From: Actinomycetes bacterium
GTDB taxonomy: Bacteria; Actinomycetota; Acidimicrobiia; Acidimicrobiales; Ilumatobacteraceae
Length of the DNA: 64,000 bases
NCBI GenBank assembly: GCA_025358125.1
Contig: JANYKS010000020.1
Coordinates: forward strand, 44,577-108,576
Reading direction: 5' to 3'
How positions within the stretch are numbered: the first letter of the stretch is position 1; every line of letters starts with the position of its first letter. Of this stretch, positions 57,695 to 64,000 are shown in pieces. The notes beneath the pieces were generated by a model. It saw only the letters and a list, made by a program, of their open reading frames with translations, searched no databases and was not told where the DNA came from. The translations under genes were made by a program, and so were the position numbers.

Positions 57695-59164
57695 CTAATG
57701 AGCCGGATTGGCCGCTCCGAACCAGGTCGCAAGTGCTTGAGGCAGCTCTGGGTCCGTGAGGTCTCCCGCCCAGGCGACATGTCCGTCGGGTCGGATCAAC
57801 ACGGCCGGGGGAGCAGCGACCTCGCCAAGGACCGGGAGTTCCCACCCGCCAGCATGCTTGGCGTCGATGAACCGGACTCGATTCGCCCAAGGAGAAATGT
57901 CGAAACCGCCGGGCTCACCGAGGTTGAGGAGCACGGGCCGGGCGTCGTGCAGCAGGGTGAATACGCGCGTGGGACCGTCGGCGGTATGCAAGTCGAGGTC
58001 GGGCATGCGCCGTCCGAGCAGCGGGGGTCCCTCTCCGAGGTCGTAGTGGATGTCGAGACCGGAGAGCATCGCGGCGATGCGCCTGCGCGGCTCGTCCATG
58101 CTCAGCAGTTCGGTCATGGTGTCGCGCAGGGCCTGGTGACGGTCGTCGGGGCTGCTGAGCGCGACTTGCGCCATGGTGTTGTGCAACACCCGGGCACCGA
58201 CCGGATGCCGTTCGGCGTGGTAGGTGTCCAGGAGGCTCTCGGGTGATGTCTTGATGACCACCTGGGCCAGCTTCCATCCCAGGTTCACGGCATCCTGCAC
58301 GCCGGTGTTGAGGCCCTGGCCGCCGTGCGGGGGATGCACGTGTGCGGCGTCCCCGGCCAGCAGTACACGGCCGTGGCGGTAGGAGGCTGCCTGCCGCGTC
58401 ATATCAGTGAACCTGGAGATCCAGCTGGCGCTGCGAAGCCCGTAGTCCGTCCCGTACACGGCGACAAGTGCCTCGCGAAGCTCGCCCATGCTGGGGTCGC
58501 CGGTGTGGTCGACGTGTCGTTCTGTGAGGACGACCCGAACCGGCTCCCCGTCCTGCCTTCGACCGAGGGCATGCCGGCCGACGCTGTCGCGACGGAAGCC
58601 GAACTCGGGCTCCTCGTCCATCTCGACCTCGGCGATCATCCAGCTGGTCGAGGGATCCAACCCGGCGAAGTCGATGCCGGCTGCCTTGCGGATCAGGCTG
58701 CGTCCTCCGTCGCAGCCGACGAGATACTCCGCTCGGAGCGACGTGCCCCCGGAGATCTCGACATCGACGCCGGAGTCGTCCTGAGCGAAGCCCACCACCT
58801 CGCAGCTGCGAAGGATCGGAACCCCGAGCTCACCGACCCAGTCAGCCAGGATGGGCTCGAAGTGGCTCTGCCAGAGCGCAAGCCCGTAGTTGTGGCGGGT
58901 GGGGAAGTCGCTGATGTCCAACGGGATCAGGGCGAACCCTTGAACCTGCATCACTTGCCCCGCCGAGAGGAACCGTTCCGCGATGCCTCGCTGATCAAGC
59001 ACCTCGATGGTGCGGGAGTGAAGACCCCCGCCTCGCGATCCGTCGAGATCCTGACTGGCGCGTCGTTCGACGATGACGACGTCGACCCCCGCCAACGCCA
59101 GCTCGCCCGCCAACATCAGCCCGGTCGGGCCGCCTCCTGCGATCACCACCGCATGCTCGGTCAT
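57695..59164 (-). CDS. FAD-dependent aromatic monooxygenase (PheA/Rox-like)
   Basis: 489 aa. FAD Rossmann motif VIAGGGPTGLMLAGELALAG, the DG motif YLVGCDGGRSLIRKAAGI, and the GD motif RVLLAGDAAHVHPPHGGQGLNTG identify a class A flavoprotein hydroxylase. The C-terminal thioredoxin-like domain (RPVLLNLGEPGG ... VLIRPDGHVAWAG) is that of rifampicin monooxygenase and polyketide hydroxylases. It should hydroxylate an aromatic or drug substrate using NAD(P)H and O2. ATG 59164 (MTEHAVVIAGGG) is preferred over the upstream start at 59206. Confidence 0.9.
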   Translation of the reverse strand: MTEHAVVIAGGGPTGLMLAGELALAGVDVVIVERRASQDLDGSRGGGLHSRTIEVLDQRGIAERFLSAGQVMQVQGFALIPLDISDFPTRHNYGLALWQSHFEPILADWVGELGVPILRSCEVVGFAQDDSGVDVEISGGTSLRAEYLVGCDGGRSLIRKAAGIDFAGLDPSTSWMIAEVEMDEEPEFGFRRDSVGRHALGRRQDGEPVRVVLTERHVDHTGDPSMGELREALVAVYGTDYGLRSASWISRFTDMTRQAASYRHGRVLLAGDAAHVHPPHGGQGLNTGVQDAVNLGWKLAQVVIKTSPESLLDTYHAERHPVGARVLHNTMAQVALSSPDDRHQALRDTMTELLSMDEPRRRIAAMLSGLDIHYDLGEGPPLLGRRMPDLDLHTADGPTRVFTLLHDARPVLLNLGEPGGFDISPWANRVRFIDAKHAGGWELPVLGEVAAPPAVLIRPDGHVAWAGDLTDPELPQALATWFGAANPAH

Positions 59165-59510
59165 CGCCGCTCCCCGGCGAACGCTGCACCGGACAGCGAC
59201 AACCACCTCGCGCAGAGCGACCGCGCGCCATCGCCGCTCGCCAGCACCCTCTCCGCCAACCCCTCGACCGGTTCAGCGCTCCGGGTCGACCCATCTGCCG
59301 AAGACATCGCATCCATTCACAACTCCTGGCTCCATGGGTTCTGGCCGTGATCGGCTCAGCGAACGAGTCATTATCAGCACGTTTGGGTCGCTTGCGGCAA
59401 GCCCCCTCCCTCGCGCTCTGTTGTCAATGGCGGCGAAGGTTCACGCTCGGCGATGCGGGCGAGCTGATCGGTCCCTACTTCGGCAACGCCGAGTGAGGAA
59501 GCGGCGACAG
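59165..59510. other. Gene-free junction left of the truncated Fe-S gene
   Basis: Nothing intact is visible. One phase ends RFTLGDAGELIGPYFGNAE and a stop at 59494-59496, which may be the tail of a lost gene. The sequence then passes directly into the middle of the Fe-S protein. A deletion end point near 59500 is likely. Confidence 0.45.
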
Positions 59511-60635
59511 GGTTGCCCGACCAACGCCTATGAAAAGCTCTCCAACGGCGTCGTCGTGCACCACGCCGACGACTGCATCGGCTGCCAGTACTGCACGTGG
59601 AACTGTCCGTACTCGGTGCCGGCGTTCCAGCCCGATCGGCGGATCGTCACCAAGTGCGACATGTGCCAGCCGCGGCTCGGTGCCGGTCTCGCCCCGGCCT
59701 GCGTGAGCGCGTGCCCCACCGAGGCGATCACCGTCGAGCGATTCGTGCCCGCCGAATGGCGGCTCGACCACGCCGCCGCCGATGCCCCGCAGCTGCCCAG
59801 CGCCGAGCTGACTCTTTCGACCACACGCATCGAACTGCCCCATGATCTGCCGGTCGAGACATTCTCGGCCAGCGACTGGAACCTTCGACCAGAGCATCCC
59901 CATTGGCCGCTGGTCTGGCTGACCCTCGTCAGCCAGATGGCTATCGGTGCCAGTTGTTCGATCGCTTGGGGTGCCAAGACCTCCGAGTCGCGCATCGTCG
60001 CCGCGACGCTCGCCGGGCTCAGCTTGCTTGGGGCGATGTTCCATCTCGGACGACCGATCGCGGCGTGGAAAGCGGTCCGCAATCTGCGTCATTCGTGGCT
60101 GAGCCGCGAGGTCGTGCTGTTGTCGGCGTACGCCGCGCTCGCCGCAGTCGCGGTACCCTTTGCGGACGTTGCCGCAGGCGCAGCGGGCGTCGGAATCGCC
60201 GGCGTCTACGCCTCGGCCCGGTTGTACATCGTGCCCGGGCGGCCGGCGTGGAACACTCCGCTGACCATCGTCCGATTTCTGGCAACCGCAGCCGCACTAG
60301 GCCCGGCGCTGACGGGCCGGCCGATCGTCGCAGCATTCGGGGCCGGTGCCGCGCTGACCGCAACCGCGCTGAACTGGATCAGGCTACGGCGCAACCGGTC
60401 GCAGCCCTGGCTTGGCGCGGTGCGTCTGGAAGTGCGCTGGTTCGGTCCGTGGACCGCGGCACGTTGGGCGGTCACGGCCGTCGGCATCGCTGCAGTGGCG
60501 GGCGGTTGGGTTGCCGCGGGATTCGCCGCGCTGGCCATCGGCGAATTGATCGGGCGATGGCTGTTCTTCGTCACGGTCGTGCTGTTGAACATGCCCGGCG
60601 CCTTCTGGCGCGGCGCAGCAGGGAGCAACCGATGA
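59511..60635 (+). pseudogene. Fused Fe-S (DmsB-like) and membrane-anchor (DmsC-like) subunit, 5'-truncated
   Basis: The recognisable sequence begins at GCPTNAYEKLSNGVVVHHAD and carries CIGCQYCTWNCP, then KCDMCQPRL and PACVSACPTEAI, two complete [4Fe-4S] motifs. The first two cluster motifs and about 90 N-terminal residues of a normal DmsB-type protein are missing. Residues after about 110 form a DmsC/NrfD-like membrane anchor with about eight helices. Such fusions carry electrons from quinol to a molybdoenzyme. The open frame continues upstream only by chance. GTG 59549 could start a shorter product. Overlaps the catalytic subunit gene (ATGA). Confidence 0.75.
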
Positions 60636-62806
60636 GTCCGTTCAGCCGCACCGTCGATCGCGGCAAGCGCCTGCTCGGCTTCGACAACGGCGAGGCCCGC
60701 TACGGATACACGACCACCGCAGTGCAAGGACCGGTCAGCACCAGCCGCGCAGCCAGCACGTGGGTGCGCACCACGTGCGGGTATTGCAGCGTGGGGTGCG
60801 GCATGTTGATCGGCGTACGCGATGGCCGCGCCGTAGCCGTGCAGGGCGACCCTGATCATCCGGTGAACCGAGGGCGGCTGTTCCCGAAGGGGCTGACCGA
60901 GCACCTGATGATCGCCGCCGACGGACGGCTGACGAGCCCGACGATCGGTGGCCAGCCGGCGGCATGGGACGAGGCGATCCGCACGATGGTCGACTCGTTC
61001 AAGGCGTTGATCGACGAGCACGGGCCCGACAGTGTGGCCATCTTGTCGACCGGGCAGTTGGTGACCGAGGAGTTCTACACGCTCGGCAAGTTGGCCCGAC
61101 TGGGGATGGGGTTGCGCCACTACGACGGCAACACCACGCTGTGCATGGCCAGTGCCGTGGCCGGATACAAGATGAGCTTCGGCACAGACGGCCCGCCTGG
61201 CTGCTACGAGGATCTCGAACTGGCCGACGTGGTTGTCTTGTGGGGCGCCAACATCGCCGACAACCACCCGCTGCTGGCGCCGCGCATCATGCAGTCGCAC
61301 CACGGTCTGCGACCGACAATTATCGCTGTGGATCCGCGTGTCACCAAGACGGCGATGCTTGCCGATGTGCACGTCGCGGTGAAGCCCCGCGGCGACATCG
61401 CCTTGCTCAACGGCATCATCCGCCACCTACTCGACGAAGGCCTCGTCGACCTCGACGAGGTTCGCCAGCGAGCTAACGGCATCGACGAACTGCTTGCCCA
61501 CCTCGACGACTGGTCGGTCGAGCGGGCCGCCGAGGAAGCCGGTGTCGAGGCCGACGTCATCCGTGCCACGGCCATCACCATCGGCCGGGCCGAGGGGTGC
61601 GTGCTTGCCTGGACCATGGGCGTCAACCATTCCACCCAGGGCACGATGACCGTCACGTTGCTGAACACGCTGGCGCTGCTGACCGGCAACATTGGCAAGC
61701 CCGGGGCATCGCCGATGTCGATCACCGGGCAGTGCAACGCGATGGGCACCCGCGAGACCGGGTTCACCGCATCGATGCCCGGCTATCGCAGCTACGACAA
61801 CCCCGTCCATCGCGCCGACCTGGCACGGCTGTGGAGCATCGACGAATCACGTCTGCCGGTCGAGCGCGGTCGGGCGTACCCCGACATCATCAACGCGGTG
61901 ATGTCGGGCAAGATCAAGGGGCTGTGGATCATTGGCACCAATCCGGTCGTGTCGTACCCCAACCGCGAGACGCTGGAGATCGCCCTGAGTCGGCTGCACG
62001 TGCTTGTGGTTCAGGACGGTTTCGAGACGCCGACCACGGCAATGGCCCACATTGTCCTGCCGGCGGCGATCTGGGGCGAGAAGGAAGGGACGTACACCAA
62101 CAGCGAGCGCCGCGTGTCGCGCGTCCGAGCCGCTGTCGATCCGCCCGGTCAGGCATTGAGCGACTCCGACATCTTCCGGCGCGTTGCCGCAGAATGGGGA
62201 TGCGCCGACCTGTTGGCCGACTGCGCCACTCCGCACGACGCCTACGACGAGTGGCGGGGGGTGTCGGCGGGCCGGCCGTGCGACTACAGCGAAATCACGT
62301 TGGACCGCATCGACGTCGAAGGTGGCGTGCAATGGCCGAACGGCGCGGCGCGCCTCTACGAAACCGGCGCGTACAACTATCCCGACGGTCGCGCCAAGGT
62401 GTACCCGGTCGAGCCAGAGGCGATCCGCGATCGGCAGCGGGCGGCGTACCCGTTCAACCTCAACACCGGGCGTACGGTCGAGCACTGGCACACCCGTACC
62501 AAGACGGGGCGGATCGGCATTCTCGAAGGCCTGGCGCCGGAGGCGTGGGTCGAACTGCATCCGATAGACGCTGAGGCCTTGGGTGTGTACGCCGGTGACT
62601 TCGTCCGTGTGTCGTCGCAACGTGGAGCCATCGGACGGATCCGCGCCAGAATCACGTCGATCGTCCGCCAAGGCGAGGTGTTCATTCCGTTCCATTGGGA
62701 CGAGCGATGCGCCAATCGGCTGACCGTCGACGAGTTCGACCCGATCAGCCGCGAACCCAACGACAAACACTGCTCCGTGAGCATCGCGCGGATCGGAGCG
62801 CGCTGA
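60632..62806 (+). CDS. Molybdopterin oxidoreductase, assimilatory nitrate reductase-like catalytic subunit
   Basis: 724 aa of the bis-MGD (DMSO reductase) family. Cluster motif TTCGYCSVGCGM gives Cys49, Cys52 and Cys56. The region that usually holds the fourth Cys (NRGxLCPKG) reads NRGRLFPKG, with Phe. The molybdenum-ligand loop is GNTTLCMASAVAGYKMSFGTDGP, as in assimilatory nitrate reductases. Other family blocks: NHSTQGTMTVTLLNTLALLTGNIGKPGAS and IIGTNPVVSYPN; the C-terminal MopB domain is complete. Formate dehydrogenase or other oxyanion reductase activity is possible. Translationally coupled to the truncated Fe-S/anchor gene. Confidence 0.87.
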   Translation: MSPFSRTVDRGKRLLGFDNGEARYGYTTTAVQGPVSTSRAASTWVRTTCGYCSVGCGMLIGVRDGRAVAVQGDPDHPVNRGRLFPKGLTEHLMIAADGRLTSPTIGGQPAAWDEAIRTMVDSFKALIDEHGPDSVAILSTGQLVTEEFYTLGKLARLGMGLRHYDGNTTLCMASAVAGYKMSFGTDGPPGCYEDLELADVVVLWGANIADNHPLLAPRIMQSHHGLRPTIIAVDPRVTKTAMLADVHVAVKPRGDIALLNGIIRHLLDEGLVDLDEVRQRANGIDELLAHLDDWSVERAAEEAGVEADVIRATAITIGRAEGCVLAWTMGVNHSTQGTMTVTLLNTLALLTGNIGKPGASPMSITGQCNAMGTRETGFTASMPGYRSYDNPVHRADLARLWSIDESRLPVERGRAYPDIINAVMSGKIKGLWIIGTNPVVSYPNRETLEIALSRLHVLVVQDGFETPTTAMAHIVLPAAIWGEKEGTYTNSERRVSRVRAAVDPPGQALSDSDIFRRVAAEWGCADLLADCATPHDAYDEWRGVSAGRPCDYSEITLDRIDVEGGVQWPNGAARLYETGAYNYPDGRAKVYPVEPEAIRDRQRAAYPFNLNTGRTVEHWHTRTKTGRIGILEGLAPEAWVELHPIDAEALGVYAGDFVRVSSQRGAIGRIRARITSIVRQGEVFIPFHWDERCANRLTVDEFDPISREPNDKHCSVSIARIGAR

Positions 62807-62859
62807 CCCGTCACCCGCACGAAACGTTGGCGACACACTCGATCCGTATCGTCGACTCG

Positions 62860-63963
62860 ATGCTGCATGGATTCACCGTTGGCATCACCGCTGACCGCCG
62901 ATGGGACGAACAAGCCGCCCTCTTCGACCGTCGCGGCGCGGCAGTAGTGCATGCACCGACGATCCGCACGCTGCCGTTGGGCTCGGAAGTTCCCCTGCGA
63001 GATGCGACTGCAGCCGTCATCGCCCGTCCTCCCGATGTGCTCATCGCCAACACCGGATTGGGGATCCGCTCATGGTTCGGGGCCGCCGATAGCTGGGGAA
63101 TGGGCCCTGCGCTCCTCGCCGCACTGGGCAGCGCCAAGATCTTCGCCCGGGGTCCGAAGGCCTCGGGTGCTGTGCACAGCCTGGGTCTCGATGTTGTCGC
63201 CAAGGCACCGAGCGAACGGCTGGCCGAAGCCGTCGATCTGGCCATGCCGCACATCCGAACCGGGACCGTGGTCGCGGTGCAGGTCGACGGCAGCGGCACG
63301 ACGTCGGAGTTGGACCGACTCTGCGCCTTCGGCGCCGAAGTCCTACCGATCCCGGTGTACGAATGGAAAATTCCCGCTGATTGCACGCCGGCCGTGCGGC
63401 TGGCCAAGTTGGTGATCAGTGAGCGGGTACAGGCGATCACGTTCACTACCGGCCCGGCTATTCGCAATTGGATGGAGATCCTTGCCGAGCACGATCTCGA
63501 CCAGGAGCTGCTGGCCGTCTTGAACGACGGCCCGCTCGTAATTGGGTGCGTCGGCCCAGTCTGTGCCGAGGCCGCTGTCGGGTGCGGCATCCGTCTCGAA
63601 CGATTGACGATTCCAGGGGCGTTTCGTTTGGGCCCGCTGGTGCGCGCCATCGCCGACCAGCTCGCACAACAGACCCTCGGGCTCAACGTTCGTGGTCACA
63701 TCGTCAAACTCGGCGGCTGCGGAGTGACGATCGACGGTCGCAGTGTCCACCTCACCGACATCGACGCCAGACTGCTCGGCGCGCTGGCCCGGACACCGAA
63801 CCTGGTGATCAGCAAGTCCGACCTGCTGGGCGAGGTGTGGGCCGTCGGCAGCACCGATGAACACGCCGTCGAGGTCGCCATCGCCCGACTCCGCCGCCGC
63901 CTCGGGGACCTTGGCGACGCGGTCGTTGCCGTCCACCGCCGCGGCTACGCACTACGCACCTGA
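62860..63963 (+). CDS. Uroporphyrinogen-III synthase-like protein fused to an OmpR/PhoB-type winged helix
   Basis: 367 aa. Residues 1 to about 260 have the HemD fold: GFTVGITADRRWDEQAALFDRRGA, ANTGLGIRSWF, ITFTTGPAIRNWMEIL and VIGCVGPVCAEAA. Residues about 275-367 are a winged helix of the response-regulator type: SVHLTDIDARLLGALARTPN, SKSDLLGEVWAVGSTDEHAV, then VAIARLRRRLGDLG, ending VHRRGYALRT. Such fusions accompany nitrate/nitrite assimilation genes in actinobacteria and are thought to regulate them, rather than make heme. ATG 62860 is chosen at the start of conserved sequence. Confidence 0.88.
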   Translation: MLHGFTVGITADRRWDEQAALFDRRGAAVVHAPTIRTLPLGSEVPLRDATAAVIARPPDVLIANTGLGIRSWFGAADSWGMGPALLAALGSAKIFARGPKASGAVHSLGLDVVAKAPSERLAEAVDLAMPHIRTGTVVAVQVDGSGTTSELDRLCAFGAEVLPIPVYEWKIPADCTPAVRLAKLVISERVQAITFTTGPAIRNWMEILAEHDLDQELLAVLNDGPLVIGCVGPVCAEAAVGCGIRLERLTIPGAFRLGPLVRAIADQLAQQTLGLNVRGHIVKLGGCGVTIDGRSVHLTDIDARLLGALARTPNLVISKSDLLGEVWAVGSTDEHAVEVAIARLRRRLGDLGDAVVAVHRRGYALRT

Positions 63964-63971
63964 GCGGACAA

Positions 63972-64000
63972 TCAGGGTTTGCGGTCGAGCAGGTCAACAA
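63972..64000 (-). CDS. Possible C-terminus of a convergent gene leaving the window
   Basis: On the minus strand the last codons read VDLLDRKP followed by TGA (63972-63974), eight bases after the HemD-fusion stop. It would be convergent with that gene. Too short to identify; it rests only on an open phase and position. Confidence 0.25.

Overview
The window is 64 kb of high-GC DNA with tightly packed genes, frequent ATGA/GTGA start-stop overlaps, many GTG starts and TGA stops. Its gene content is typical of Actinobacteria: two TIGR03086/DinB-like proteins, an F420-type PPOX protein, a DUF3558 lipoprotein, LuxR-type AAA regulators and ECF42-type sigma factors. An environmental member of Acidimicrobiia is my guess from the overall flavour. 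No rRNA or other taxonomic marker is present, so this is inference only.

Layout. (1) 3-8688: a catabolic operon of eight genes, several translationally coupled: DAO-type FAD oxidase, acyl-CoA dehydrogenase-like protein, acyl-CoA ligase, DUF6282 hydrolase-like protein, isopropylmalate/tartrate dehydrogenase-like enzyme, P5C dehydrogenase, DapB-like reductase and a VOC protein. The substrate cannot be read from the sequence, and two of the enzymes lack the textbook catalytic residues of their families. (2) 8810-16866: a two-domain VOC protein, an NRAMP-related transporter, a zinc/cadmium efflux operon (CDF, ArsR, P-type ATPase) with a putative operator over its first start codon, a methyltransferase and a DUF4143 ATPase. 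(3) 17-31 kb: small-molecule and regulatory genes, including two large regulators that share a C-terminal domain, a TetR gene with twin operators, an extradiol dioxygenase with a divergent AraC gene, and a patatin/DoxX pair. (4) 32.4-35.7 kb: a NitT/TauT-type ABC transporter without a binding protein, preceded by a possible leader peptide. (5) 36-48 kb: a region rich in broken genes. It holds a frameshifted LuxR gene, two head-to-head fusions of 5'-truncated genes, VOC fragments and a chimera of an SRPBCC start with a tyrosine-recombinase tail. (6) 48.4-56.8 kb: two tandem YciI/ECF42 sigma pairs, a WYL-type repressor, a VapBC-like toxin-antitoxin pair, an AraC/VOC pair and a DrrAB-like ABC exporter. 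(7) 56.9-64 kb: a damaged PPOX gene, a SixA fragment, an FAD monooxygenase, then a nitrate-reductase-like locus (5'-truncated Fe-S/anchor gene, catalytic subunit, HemD-winged-helix regulator).

The most interesting signals are the uncharacterised catabolic operon at the left end, several clear inverted-repeat operators that pair with adjacent regulators, and the many disrupted accessory genes. The disruptions include single-base frameshifts, one in-frame TGA at a tryptophan position, two deletions that appear to have removed divergent promoters, and a nitrate reductase with Phe where the fourth cluster cysteine is expected. They could be real gene decay or assembly errors; read-level data would decide.
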